Source of the DNA: Maricaulis sp.
GTDB lineage: Bacteria; Pseudomonadota; Alphaproteobacteria; Caulobacterales; Maricaulaceae
DNA length: 64,000 bases
Direction of reading: 5' to 3'
NCBI GenBank assembly: GCA_029251785.1
Contig: JAQXCQ010000141.1
Span: 1 to 64,000 of the forward strand
The notes under the pieces are model-generated. The model was given only the letters and a program-made list of their open reading frames with translations, was not told the DNA's origin and made no database searches. Numbering within the stretch: the first letter of the stretch is position 1; every line of letters starts with the position of its first letter. Positions 27,693 through 37,005 of the stretch are shown here, piece after piece. A program made the translations under genes and the position numbers.

Positions 27693-28613
27693 TCACCTCA
27701 CCCAGGAATCCAGGTCGAGAGATGTTGAGCGAGATAAATCTATCAGTTCACGGCGAAACCGTGGGCGAAGTTCATCGATAACGGATTGGCCAAGTTGCGG
27801 TGCCCGCGTGCTGTTTAGACGTCGCGCTTGCTGCATCAAGTATCGCCGCCAATGGCGTGGCAACAGATCGCGCAGGCTGGATTTCAACGCTGATGAATGG
27901 CGAAACCAGCGCTCAATTGCTTGATTTGCAGGCATATGAGACAAGCGGGATGTATCATTGATCCGATCTTCGGAGCGTTGGACTTGATAGTCCCCTACAC
28001 CAACAAATCGACAGATACGCGACATGACCGATTGCGGTGCTGCGACCAGATCGTCATAGCGCAAGGCCAAGCATTGATGCGCCGGGAAACGATTTCGAAA
28101 GCGCGCCCATTGTTGATTATACAGCCCGGCCCGTCGGTAGTGAAAACCCCACCACCAACCCTGTTCGACACGCTCTTCTTCGAGCGCCAGAGCCTGTTGA
28201 AACGCACCGGCAGGCTCGTATCCATCGCGGCGATTGTGCCGATACTGACTGAACGCGCGGGCGACTGGGTCACGGAAAATCGCGATTATTTTCGCGGCCG
28301 GATTGAACCGATGAATCGCGTCTGCTGCGTCCGGATAATACAAATAGGCGGGAGATGCGTCTCCCATTACGTGCGCAACCGGCGCATCTTCATAGAGACC
28401 GGTTTAGGCTCGACGCGTTCTTGTCAAAGTCGAGAGATAGTTGACGTCCATCTCTGATCCGGCAGAAATCTTATCCAAACCTCGAAAGGCGAAGTAGCCA
28501 GGCTCCTTTGTGCTTGGAAAGAAAATTTCGGGGTGGTGGCGTAGCCATTCCCACAAGATCGTGGTGCCAGACTTCGCTGCTCCAACGATGAATAGCGACG
28601 GAAGGCGGGGCAT
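27693..28613 (-). pseudogene. Sulfotransferase gene interrupted by an internal stop codon
   Basis: The N-terminal part (28613-28407) carries the PAPS-binding loop LFIVGAAKSGTTILWEWL and the conserved KEPGYFAF. The C-terminal part (28403-27693) continues in the same frame with MGDASPAYLYYP, the 3'-phosphate-binding IIAIFRDPVARAFSQYRHN and FRNRFPAHQCLALRYDDLV. A single TAA at 28406-28404 separates them. Together they would give ~306 residues, the normal length for this family. In the +2 frame the bases around the stop read through, so a pair of compensating indels cannot be excluded. An in-frame start at 28652 is also open; MPRLPSLF at 28613 follows an AAAGGTG site. A functional enzyme is unlikely unless the stop is suppressed. 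Confidence 0.8.
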
Positions 28614-29026
28614 GATGGCACCTTTGCTGGGTACCCATGCAGAAGGGAGCAAATGTTATTCCGCTATAATTGCCTGTTAGAGACTGAATTTATCGCAAAA
28701 CGCGATGATTTCGATTGGCAGCGTTGCAAATCGCCCGAGATCGGTTTCAATCCCGAATTTGACACACCTCAAATTCACCCATCACCCATTTTCCTATTCC
28801 CGAAACGTTCAAGGCCGAGAAATGTCGATCGCGCGGACCTCCGCGTTAGGATTGTCACGATCGACAGAAAACGGTTTGCATCTCTGATTCATGCGAGGCC
28901 CGAAGCCTTTTAATGTCCAACATCTAAAGTCGGATATCTAAAATCATGTATGGGCACGCCCTCCGGCCAATGGCACACTGGTTGGGTAGAAGATTGAATG
29001 GGCGTAGTGCCCCGGGGGGAAAGCAC
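28614..29026. other. Intergenic region without a gene
   Basis: This 413-nt stretch between the divergent sulfotransferase remnant and the dipeptidase holds no convincing gene. It contains a TATAAT at 28665-28670 (plus strand), a GGGTACCC palindrome at 28629-28636 and a small inverted repeat ATCGC/GCGAT at 28692-28706. No clear -35 partner was found. Confidence 0.5.
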
Positions 29027-30196
29027 ATGTCGGCTGCGAAAATTATGCTCGGTGGTTTGGGAGCGGTCTTGGTCGCTTTTTCGATTTGGTTTTTCTGGCT
29101 GCTGCCTGCCCAGATTGATCACGATATGAATGTGGTTACCGCTCACCCACCTTACGTCATTTCACCGGAAGGTGCGGCACTTCACGCAAACCTCAGAGTC
29201 TCGGACCTTCATTCCGACATGTTACTTTGGATGCGTGACCCGAGCGTGCGCAATGACCGCGGCCATACCGACTTGCCGCGACTTCGCGAAGGAGGCGTGG
29301 CGTTACAAATATTTTCCAGCGTCACCAAAACGCCCTCTTCCATGAATTACGAGACCAATACGGCTGAGAGCGACAACATTACCGCGCTTGCCATCGCGCA
29401 GCGTTGGCCATTGGACACGTGGACCTCAATTTTTGCGCGCGCTAAATATCATGCACGACGCCTTCAACGGCTAGAGCACTCTGACAATGAATTCAGCATT
29501 GCACGCACCCGAGGGGATCTCGCGAACGCTCTGGACGCGCGCTCCGCTAACCCGAATGTCCTCGTTGGGGTTCTGGCAACAGAAGGCGGACACCCCTTTG
29601 AGGGCGAACTGGACAATATCGATCGCTTGTTCGACGAGGGATATCGCCTGATCGGCCTGCAGCACTTCTTTGACAACGAACTGGGAGGGTCATTGCACGG
29701 AGTATCCGGCGCGGGCCTGACACCGTTCGGACGAGAGGCTGTGGCCCGTATCATAGAATTGGGCATGTTGATCGATGTCGCGCATTCTTCGCACGCCGTT
29801 GTGCGGGAAGTGTTGTCCATGACCGATAGGCCGTTGATTGTTTCCCACACCGGTGTGCACGGACATTGCGAAATTGTTCGAAATATTCCCGATGAACTCA
29901 TGCTGCAAATCGCCGACGCTGGTGGGCTTGTCGGGATCGGTTATTGGGCAGCAGTCACATGTGATGACAGTCCGGAAGGCGTTGCACGGGCGATTATTGC
30001 CGCGGTCGACTTACTTGGCGTCGAGCATGTGGCACTGGGCTCAGACTATGACGGCACGGTCACAACGACGTTCGACACATCAGAACTGGCCGTCATAACC
30101 GATCGCCTATTATCGCTGGGTATGACTGAGGCAGACATCCAGCTTGTGATGGGCGAAAATGCGATAAGATATTTCTTGGAAAACCTGCCCGAATGA
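29027..30196 (+). CDS. Membrane dipeptidase (renal dipeptidase family, M19)
   Basis: The 389-residue protein has an N-terminal membrane segment (IMLGGLGAVLVAFSIWFFWLL) and a metallo-amidohydrolase barrel with the M19 zinc ligands: HSD in SDLHSDMLLWM, the bridging glutamate in LATEGGHPFE, and later histidines in IDVAHSSH and VSHTGVHGHC, plus GSDYDG. Family members cleave dipeptides, including ones with a D-residue at the second position. The ATG at 29027 has a GGGGGGAAAG site just upstream. It is near a D-aminoacylase and a peptide-binding lipoprotein, so peptide or D-amino-acid salvage is plausible. Confidence 0.92.
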   Translation: MSAAKIMLGGLGAVLVAFSIWFFWLLPAQIDHDMNVVTAHPPYVISPEGAALHANLRVSDLHSDMLLWMRDPSVRNDRGHTDLPRLREGGVALQIFSSVTKTPSSMNYETNTAESDNITALAIAQRWPLDTWTSIFARAKYHARRLQRLEHSDNEFSIARTRGDLANALDARSANPNVLVGVLATEGGHPFEGELDNIDRLFDEGYRLIGLQHFFDNELGGSLHGVSGAGLTPFGREAVARIIELGMLIDVAHSSHAVVREVLSMTDRPLIVSHTGVHGHCEIVRNIPDELMLQIADAGGLVGIGYWAAVTCDDSPEGVARAIIAAVDLLGVEHVALGSDYDGTVTTTFDTSELAVITDRLLSLGMTEADIQLVMGENAIRYFLENLPE

Positions 30197-30260
30197 TGAA
30201 ATCGACCGAGATGGTTGGTGGGTTTCCACCGCATCCGAGCGCCCACCCCCGGGTCCCTAA

Positions 30261-31865
30261 CTAATCAGCGGCACCATCAACGCAAAGCCACCGGCTGCGA
30301 TTGATTGCCACTGGGTTTGCGATCCAGCCTGTCACGCGCGGACCCACAAGATTCTTGGTGTTGATTCTAAAGATCGGAATCATCGCCACCTCATCTATGA
30401 CCAATTGCTCCGCGCGCCCGTAGAGCAATTCTCTGGTGGCCGGATCCGAGCTGTTAACTGCCGCATCGACCCAGGCGTCATATTGCGGGTTTTGCCACCG
30501 CGTGTAGTTCATATCGGCAGCGCGGGTTTCCCATTGCAAAAGATAGGCATAGGGATCATCGAAATCCGGGATCCACCCACCACTACCCGCCTGATAGTCA
30601 CCGGCTCTGAGTGCATCGTAGTGTAGCTGAGTGTCTCGCCCGAGGAGCTCGACTTGGACCCAAGGGGCAATCAGGGCCCAATCCGCCTGGATCACCGGAA
30701 CGATGCGCGGCCAACCACCACCACGATGAAAGTACAGCGAAAATGTAAGTGGGTTATCCGGCCCATAACCAGCCTCTTCGAGTAGAGCACGCGCTTGCTG
30801 TCTTCGCATCTCCATCTGCTCGCCGGCGAAATGCATCCCGACCGACGCATCAGTTCCAGTTATTGCATCTGGCACCACTCTCCATACCGGTGCATCCGCG
30901 CCGGCCAAAACCTGATCGGCAATGAATTGACGATCAATTGTCATCGACATGGCTTGCCGCACTCGCACGTCATCGAAGGGGGCGACGGTCGTGTTGAGTG
31001 TGATTTCATTGACATTCAGCCCCGGGCTCATCCGTATCAGGTCGGGATTATGCTCTTGCAAGAATTCCAGCCGGGTTGCTTCGAACTCTCGATTGGTATC
31101 CAACTCACCGGTCCGAACACGGCGTTCAGCGGATGCTGTGTCCACCGTTGGGTAATAATACACGTCACTCAGACAGACGTCTTCCGCCTCGTAATAAGTC
31201 GGATTTGCTGTGACGTGGATGAAGTTATTGGTTCGCCATTCGACCAGCGAAAATGGCCCGTTTGAAACCAAGTTCTCCGGTCGCATCCAGTCTTCGCCAA
31301 ATTCCGCAATCGCGTGACGCGGAGCTGGTTGCGCCCAAAACATCAATACGGACGGTAAGTAGGGTGCCGGATAACCGAGCTCAAGCTGTACCGTATAATC
31401 GTCGAGCGCAGAAGCACCCAACGATTCGACGGGCATCCGGCCTTGATTGACGGCTTCGGCATTCTCCAACATGAAGAGGGGCGATGGATATTGATTTCGA
31501 GTGTTCGGATCGAGATTTCGTCTCAAACCAGCTACCACGTCGTGCGCGGTTACTGGCTCACCGTCGGACCAAACCGTCCGCCGCATTGAAAATGTCCAGA
31601 TCAGTCCGTCGTCGGAAACGTCTACCGTCTCGGCCAGGGCCGGTTGAGGCGCTCCCTCTGGATTTGCTTCGTATAGCCCGACGAACATATCTGACACGAT
31701 ATTTCGTTCGTCCATGATGACAGCCACATGGGGATCGAGGGTCAATGGCTCGATTCGATTGCCGCGATGCAGGGTGGTTGAATCATCGACAGCCTGGCCG
31801 CAACTGGCGAGACAAGCCATTAATAAAACGAGCCCGACGGGCCGTATCATTTGTTGAATTCTCAT
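30261..31865 (-). CDS. Oligopeptide-binding lipoprotein (ABC solute-binding family 5)
   Basis: The 534-residue protein starts with a lipoprotein signal ending LASC (C22). It has the family 5 features: LTLDPHVAVIMDERNIVSDM, TWTFSMRRTVWSDGEPVTAHD, NGPFSLVEWRTN and VRQAMSMTIDRQFIADQVL, ending in IPIFRINTKNLVGPRVTGW. It resembles OppA-type peptide binders. No permease or ATPase gene is adjacent on either side, so it is an orphan binding protein here and must work with components elsewhere or independently. Confidence 0.88.
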   Translation of the reverse strand: MRIQQMIRPVGLVLLMACLASCGQAVDDSTTLHRGNRIEPLTLDPHVAVIMDERNIVSDMFVGLYEANPEGAPQPALAETVDVSDDGLIWTFSMRRTVWSDGEPVTAHDVVAGLRRNLDPNTRNQYPSPLFMLENAEAVNQGRMPVESLGASALDDYTVQLELGYPAPYLPSVLMFWAQPAPRHAIAEFGEDWMRPENLVSNGPFSLVEWRTNNFIHVTANPTYYEAEDVCLSDVYYYPTVDTASAERRVRTGELDTNREFEATRLEFLQEHNPDLIRMSPGLNVNEITLNTTVAPFDDVRVRQAMSMTIDRQFIADQVLAGADAPVWRVVPDAITGTDASVGMHFAGEQMEMRRQQARALLEEAGYGPDNPLTFSLYFHRGGGWPRIVPVIQADWALIAPWVQVELLGRDTQLHYDALRAGDYQAGSGGWIPDFDDPYAYLLQWETRAADMNYTRWQNPQYDAWVDAAVNSSDPATRELLYGRAEQLVIDEVAMIPIFRINTKNLVGPRVTGWIANPVAINRSRWLCVDGAAD

Positions 31866-32198
31866 AGTGAAATCCCCCCGGTCGCTTTCATCCTTTGTGC
31901 CACAGCCGAAGACGGAATGCGATCCGCGGTGGCGACTTTATTTCGAAGCAGACGTGATCGGGACCTGGTCCCTTCGCGCACCAAGCCCGGTTTCAGCGTT
32001 TCCGGTTACTCTGCCGTTGGGCTTGAAATTTCTGCTGGCTGGATGGTCATGTGGCTATGCCCTGCACGTGTGTCAAAGGCACCTGAATTATCCTGATTGT
32101 GTAGTCGTCCTATTATTGCTCACAGCTCGAGAACAAGGCGATCTATTGCCTATTGCGTAGAACGCCCACTCGCAGCACCGATACCAGCGAACACTCAG
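31866..32198. other. Intergenic region without a gene
   Basis: This 333-nt stretch lies between two minus-strand genes. It should contain the promoter for the binding-protein gene and the 3' end of the D-aminoacylase transcript. I see no strong promoter, terminator or coding sequence. Confidence 0.45.
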
Positions 32199-33977
32199 CT
32201 ACTCCGCAGCGATGTGTCCGGCCCCTCCCGCACGATAGAATTGGCCGGGACGTGTGCCGGTTAGGATGCCATTGACCATAACAACTTCACCCGCAACGAT
32301 GGTTGCGGTGTAACCGGTCGCCCCTTGTAGCAAACGCTGTCCACCTGCCGGAAGATCACGAACCATATGCGGCGGCTCCGCCTGTAACGTCGCCATATTG
32401 ATGACATTGAGGTCGGCCTTGAGGCCAACCTTCACGTATCCGCGATCCGACATACCCAAATAATCGGCCTGGGTACCGGTGAGCATTCTCACCGCTTTTC
32501 CCAGCTCGATTTGCCGACCGCGGGTCCGGTCCCGTGTCCAGTGCGTTAGCAAATATGTTGAATTGGAAGCGTCGCAGACCGTACCGACATGGGCCCCGCC
32601 ATCCGACAAACCGGCGATGGCCTGTGGATGCTCCATCATTGAGAGCACGTTTTCATAGCTCATTTCAGTGTAATTATAGATCGGGAAATAGATCAATTCC
32701 TGCCCATCCCGTTCCAGCATTGTATCATAAAGATATTCCATCAACGGAATATCCGCCGCCTTGGCTCGCGCGCCAATGGAGTGATCCGGCGTCTGCTCGT
32801 AATCCGGCGGGGAACCCAGCTGGAAAAACTTTCCCGCAGCCATGTCGATGAATTCCATCAACATGTCGACCAGCGGAGGCACCGAGGACCCCTCACCGGC
32901 CATCGGCACATGTTTTTCGCTGAGAATTTGGCGCTTGAATTCGGGGTCCCGGAATTTGGCAACACGCTCTTCAAGACTGAGCTCGGCAATCGGCTGATAG
33001 CTTGGGTAACCGACGAAGGGGTGGAAGGTGCACTGCAGGCCGAGAAACACTCCAATTCCACGCGGTGCAACCTGCATTCTTATATCGACACCTTCCGCCT
33101 TCAACGCCTCAGAACGCTCTATCAATTTAAGCCATTGCTGGGGTGCAAAATCTCGCTGCATCAGTGAGAACGAAAACGGTCGCCCTGATGCCTTGGCATA
33201 GTCGGCAACGATCGACCATTCATCGTCGAAATCCTCTTCCCCGCGTTCCAGATTAAAATCGCTGACCGCCTGAACGACCCCGTAATCGAGACCGTCGAAG
33301 GCTTCCGCGATACCCGTAAGCTCGGCACGTGTGGCCTCGGAACCCGGAGTCCATTCACCCTCCGAAGATCGATGCACGTCTGACCGTCCCGTCGCGAAAC
33401 CGATCGCACCTGCGAGTAGCGCTTCACGAGTCAGGCGCCGCATTTCTGCGATATCGCTATCATTTGCCGGTTCGGAGAAGACGGCTCGATCGCCCATCAC
33501 ATATACTCTCAATGGGTCGTGCGGCACCATCGCGGCGATATTAATCGTTCGAGGCATAGCGGCCAGGGCATCCATATATTCTGGAAAGCTCTCCCAATCC
33601 CAGGTCAATCCTTCGTGCAAGGCTGTTCCCGGAATATCTTCAACGCCCTCCATCAAGGACACCAATTTATCGTGGTCCTCGACACGAACAGGAGCAAAAC
33701 CAACACCGCAATTCCCCATAACCGCGGTTGTGATTCCGTGGTTGATTGAGGGCTGTAACTCTTCGTCCCAACTGGCCTGGCCATCATAGTGAGTATGAAT
33801 GTCGATAAATCCCGCGGTGACGATCTGCCCCGCAGCATCAATCGTTTGTCTTGCAGGACCGGGACATTCGCCAATATCGACGATGAGGCCATCTTTGACC
33901 GCAACATTTGCGAGCATGCCTGCTTCACCACCGCCGTCGAAAACAGTGCCACCGACAATTTTCAGATCATAAGTCAT
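32199..33977 (-). CDS. N-acyl-D-amino acid deacylase (amidohydrolase family 3)
   Basis: The 592-residue amidohydrolase starts with the beta-sandwich part (LKIVGGTVFDGGG, VKDGLIVDIG), followed by the metal motif GFIDIHTHYDGQASWD and GITTAVMGNCGVGFAP. Later it has the GLSDGGAHVG motif. These are typical of D-aminoacylases, which release D-amino acids from N-acylated forms. Its start overlaps the transporter stop by 4 nt, so uptake and deacylation are linked. A related dihydroorotase-like or N-acyl-glutamate deacylase specificity is possible. Confidence 0.88.
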   Translation of the reverse strand: MTYDLKIVGGTVFDGGGEAGMLANVAVKDGLIVDIGECPGPARQTIDAAGQIVTAGFIDIHTHYDGQASWDEELQPSINHGITTAVMGNCGVGFAPVRVEDHDKLVSLMEGVEDIPGTALHEGLTWDWESFPEYMDALAAMPRTINIAAMVPHDPLRVYVMGDRAVFSEPANDSDIAEMRRLTREALLAGAIGFATGRSDVHRSSEGEWTPGSEATRAELTGIAEAFDGLDYGVVQAVSDFNLERGEEDFDDEWSIVADYAKASGRPFSFSLMQRDFAPQQWLKLIERSEALKAEGVDIRMQVAPRGIGVFLGLQCTFHPFVGYPSYQPIAELSLEERVAKFRDPEFKRQILSEKHVPMAGEGSSVPPLVDMLMEFIDMAAGKFFQLGSPPDYEQTPDHSIGARAKAADIPLMEYLYDTMLERDGQELIYFPIYNYTEMSYENVLSMMEHPQAIAGLSDGGAHVGTVCDASNSTYLLTHWTRDRTRGRQIELGKAVRMLTGTQADYLGMSDRGYVKVGLKADLNVINMATLQAEPPHMVRDLPAGGQRLLQGATGYTATIVAGEVVMVNGILTGTRPGQFYRAGGAGHIAAE

Positions 33978-34912
33978 GACGTCTTCCCCAGTGCCATCTT
34001 CCGATTTCGACTCAGATCGATATAGCGGAAAATTCCGACCAGCGCGCCGCCGGCGATCAGGTGCCAGATGCTCCAGATTGCCGTTAGCGCCGTCGCGCCA
34101 CCTACACCATCAAACTGGTCAAGCAATATAATCAATCCCAAACCCGCATTCTGAATACCAACTTCGAATGTCAGCGAGCGCCGACGACCCGTGTCCAGCT
34201 TCAAGACCCTGCCGGTAATCGCGCCCAAACCAAGGGCGCTTGCATTGTGCAGCACCGCAATCGGGATGACGAGCGCGCCGACGGTCAGGACGATATTCCA
34301 ATTTCCGACAACGCCAGCGACAATGATTGCCATGAGCGTCAAAATGGAGAGCGGTGTCAAAATGCGACGCAATTTTTCGGCGAATATCGGAAGCTTGGCG
34401 GACACAATCATGCCGATCAACATCGGAATTGCGAGCAAAGCGGCGGTTTGAATCAAAAACATCCACGGGTCGATATCAAGCGATTCAACGAGATCGGCGG
34501 TTGGCCTGTAAAGATTTGACCAAAAAAGGATCGAGACGGGTGTCAGGATTGCGGCCGTCACACTCGATATCGCAGTTAACGACACTGAATAGGCGGTATT
34601 ACCGCGCGCGAAATGTGTGAGAATATTAGACATATTGCCGCCCGGGCAGCTCGCAACCACAAACATTCCCAGGGCGATGCTGGCTGTCGGATTCAAGACA
34701 AATACCAGCATAAAAGTTAGCAAAGGCAAGCCAAAAACCTGCGCCATCACCCCACCCAGTATCCTCAGCGGTTGGTTTTGCAAGGCCTTGAAATCATCAA
34801 GCTTAAGCGACAATGCGACGGTAAACATCATACCTGCCAGTATGCCTGACATGGCGAGACGGGTCGTTTCATCCAAAACCACCCGAACGTCGTCGAGATC
34901 CACAGCTTCCAT
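33974..34912 (-). CDS. Bile acid:sodium symporter family (BASS) transporter
   Basis: The 312-residue protein has about nine hydrophobic segments (for example MSGILAGMMFTVALSL, VFGLPLLTFMLVFVL, WMFLIQTAALLAIPMLIG) and the BASS motifs VASCPGGNMSNILTHFARGN and EVGIQNAGLGLIILL. The family imports organic anions with sodium. The ATG at 34912 is chosen; the frame extends upstream only to a TTG without a ribosome site. It is translationally coupled to the D-aminoacylase, so an N-acyl-amino acid or related anion is a reasonable substrate guess. Confidence 0.88.
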   Translation of the reverse strand: MEAVDLDDVRVVLDETTRLAMSGILAGMMFTVALSLKLDDFKALQNQPLRILGGVMAQVFGLPLLTFMLVFVLNPTASIALGMFVVASCPGGNMSNILTHFARGNTAYSVSLTAISSVTAAILTPVSILFWSNLYRPTADLVESLDIDPWMFLIQTAALLAIPMLIGMIVSAKLPIFAEKLRRILTPLSILTLMAIIVAGVVGNWNIVLTVGALVIPIAVLHNASALGLGAITGRVLKLDTGRRRSLTFEVGIQNAGLGLIILLDQFDGVGGATALTAIWSIWHLIAGGALVGIFRYIDLSRNRKMALGKTS

Positions 34913-35193
34913 TAATGATCCCACATTCAGGTTGTATATCAAACACAATAACTCGCTCGAGCGCGCGAAGAAATCTCGCCTTCTGAGGCAAGAAAACTCT
35001 CGCCAAATCTCGCCGACTCTGTCACGTATACCTCGATACTCGAAGTCGGCTAATCGTCGTTCCGCGTATAATTTGAAGTCCGAAATGGACCGTTATCTTG
35101 ATCGTACAGAGTGACACAAACATTTGAACAAGCAATTCGAGTGTTTTTCTTGGGAAAGCGGCCTCTGCCGCAAAAAATTTGGGGAATACAGTT

Positions 35194-35661
35194 ATGGGGC
35201 GTAAACGCTTTGATGAAATGCCTTGCGCAATTGCGCAGACACTCAACCAAGTCGGCGACTGGTGGACCCTGCTCATCGTCCGCGATGCCATGAAGGGCGC
35301 ACGCCGATTCAGCGACTTCCATGAAAGTACCGGTATCGCAAAAAATATCCTGACAGACCGCCTTAACAAGCTCGTCGAAAACGGTGTGATGGAGCGCGAA
35401 GAAGTCGGTGTGCGGGGCCAGCGCCAAGAATATATCCTGACCGAACGCGGCGAGGAATTATTTCCGGTTTTGATGGCCATGCAACAATGGGGCGATAAAT
35501 GGATCTACGGCGAAGCGGAAGCGCCGATCGTCGTTATCGACACCGATACTGGAGAGGCTCTCGCACCGATTAAAGTGGTCAATGAAAGCGGAACGGTACT
35601 GACGCACCGCGACGTTACCCGGAAGGCCGGTCCCGGTCTGGAGTTAAAAGCCGTAGGCTGA
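35194..35661 (+). CDS. HxlR-family transcriptional regulator
   Basis: The 155-residue protein has the HxlR winged helix: PCAIAQTLNQVGDWWTLLIVRDAM, GARRFSDFHESTGIAKNILTDRL and YILTERGEELFPVLMAMQQWGDKW, with a ~45-residue tail. Known members act as dimers and often sense redox or reactive carbonyls through a cysteine; here a cysteine is near the N-terminus (MPCAIAQ). The ATG at 35194 follows GGGG at 35181. It diverges from the BASS/aminoacylase pair and lies directly upstream of operator copy 3, making it the only regulator in the accessory region. Confidence 0.88.
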   Translation: MGRKRFDEMPCAIAQTLNQVGDWWTLLIVRDAMKGARRFSDFHESTGIAKNILTDRLNKLVENGVMEREEVGVRGQRQEYILTERGEELFPVLMAMQQWGDKWIYGEAEAPIVVIDTDTGEALAPIKVVNESGTVLTHRDVTRKAGPGLELKAVG

Positions 35662-35700
35662 GCCAAAATATTTGTTGATTGTTGCGCTTGCGGCATCGAC

Positions 35701-35715
35701 ATGAACGCTGTTCAC
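35701..35715. promoter_or_regulatory. Palindromic operator, copy 3 (beta-helix/cytochrome operon)
   Basis: ATGAACGCTGTTCAC is the exact reverse complement of the 15-mer at 22553-22567. It lies 37 nt upstream of the beta-helix gene start and 39 nt after the HxlR stop. The ATG inside it is part of the dyad rather than a start codon; the coding start is at 35752. Confidence 0.7.
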
Positions 35716-35751
35716 CCGGTAGTCTGGCCGAGACTGCCGGGAGAGACAGAT

Positions 35752-37005
35752 ATGACATTCAAGACATCAGTGGAATTCGTCAGGCGCTTTGCCTGCCTGA
35801 CCATCAGCGTTGGCCTTGTGGCTTGCGGCGAAACCAGCGAGCGGGACCTCGCGGGTGCCGATCGTGTTTTCCAGACGCAATTGATCGAGCAACTCATCGA
35901 TGCCCAACCTGGCGATATCATCGAGATTCCGGAAGGAATATTTGCCTTCGACCGCAGTCTCAGCCTGATCGTTGATGGTGTCACATTGCGCGGCCAGGGT
36001 ATGGATCGCACCATTTTATCCTTCCAAAATCAAATCGTTGGCGCGGAAGGTCTGATCGTGACCGCAAGCGACTTCACACTGGAAAACCTTGCTATTGAAG
36101 ACACTGTTGGCGATGGCGTGAAGGTCAATGAGGGCAATAATATTGTCATTCGTGGCGTCCGCGTTGAGTGGACGGCCGGTCCGCGAACCGAAAACGGCGC
36201 CTACGGCCTCTATCCCGTGCAGACAACGAATGTGCTCTTGGAAGATAATATCGTAATCGGAGCCTCTGATGCTGGCATCTATGTCGGCCAGTCTGAAAAC
36301 GTGGTTGTACGCCGGAATCGAGCCGAGCGAAACGTCGCAGGAATAGAAATTGAAAACACATTCAATGCTGATGTCTATGACAACGTAGCGACTGAAAATA
36401 CCGGTGGCATACTCGTTTTTAACATGCCGAACCTGCCGCAACGCGGTTATCAAACCCGGGTCTTCGACAATCAAATCTTTGCCAATAATACGGGCAATTT
36501 TGGCCATGCCGGGACACCCGTCGCCTCCGTTCCCGCCGGTTCTGGCATTGTGATCAATTCAAATGATGATGTCGAAATTTTCAATAATGAGATTTCCGAC
36601 AATCGAACGGCCAACATTATTATTTCCAGTCTGCATTCTGCGAATTATGCCGGCTATGCTGCGCAGGATAATTTTGACCCCTATCCGGAGGGCATACATA
36701 TCCATGGGAATACGTTTTCGGGTGGTGGTAATGATCCGGACGGATTGGATCTGCAAGCGCTCAAATTACTGTTAGTCGGCCCGCTCGGGCGGATGCCGGA
36801 CGTGGTCTGGGACGGATATTTTGATGCCGACAAGTTGATCGACGGGACCATGCCCGACGCGCTGCGAATTTGCCTCGATAATAGCGATGCGGGCTTGGTG
36901 AATGTGGATGGACCCAATGATTATGCGTCCCCTGAGATCGTTACTGACCAGCATCAATGCAGCCTGGCACCCTTACCGGCTGTTGAGCTGGCAGCAGCGC
37001 GTTGA
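35752..37005 (+). CDS. Parallel beta-helix repeat lipoprotein (TIGR03805-like)
   Basis: The 417-residue lipoprotein (signal with lipobox LVAC, C25) is made of right-handed beta-helix repeats, visible as recurring units such as NIVIRGVRVEW, NVLLEDNIVIGASDAGIYVGQ, NVVVRRNRAERNVAGIEIEN, NADVYDNVATENTGGI and DVEIFNNEISDN. This form occurs next to SO2930/HNE_0200-type diheme cytochromes in other marine bacteria. The ATG at 35752 follows GGGAGA and gives a clean signal peptide. It overlaps the cytochrome start by 4 nt (TTGA). Carbohydrate or polymer binding is suggested by the fold, but the role is unknown. Confidence 0.88.
   Translation: MTFKTSVEFVRRFACLTISVGLVACGETSERDLAGADRVFQTQLIEQLIDAQPGDIIEIPEGIFAFDRSLSLIVDGVTLRGQGMDRTILSFQNQIVGAEGLIVTASDFTLENLAIEDTVGDGVKVNEGNNIVIRGVRVEWTAGPRTENGAYGLYPVQTTNVLLEDNIVIGASDAGIYVGQSENVVVRRNRAERNVAGIEIENTFNADVYDNVATENTGGILVFNMPNLPQRGYQTRVFDNQIFANNTGNFGHAGTPVASVPAGSGIVINSNDDVEIFNNEISDNRTANIIISSLHSANYAGYAAQDNFDPYPEGIHIHGNTFSGGGNDPDGLDLQALKLLLVGPLGRMPDVVWDGYFDADKLIDGTMPDALRICLDNSDAGLVNVDGPNDYASPEIVTDQHQCSLAPLPAVELAAAR

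Noticed and set aside
27897-28457. 186-codon plus-strand open frame across the sulfotransferase remnant
   Set aside because: The minus strand has clear sulfotransferase motifs on both sides of the stop; the plus frame resembles nothing.
35701-35751. ATG at 35701 as start of the beta-helix protein
   Set aside because: It lies inside the palindromic operator and would add 17 residues in front of a clean lipoprotein signal; ATG 35752 has a GGGAGA ribosome site.
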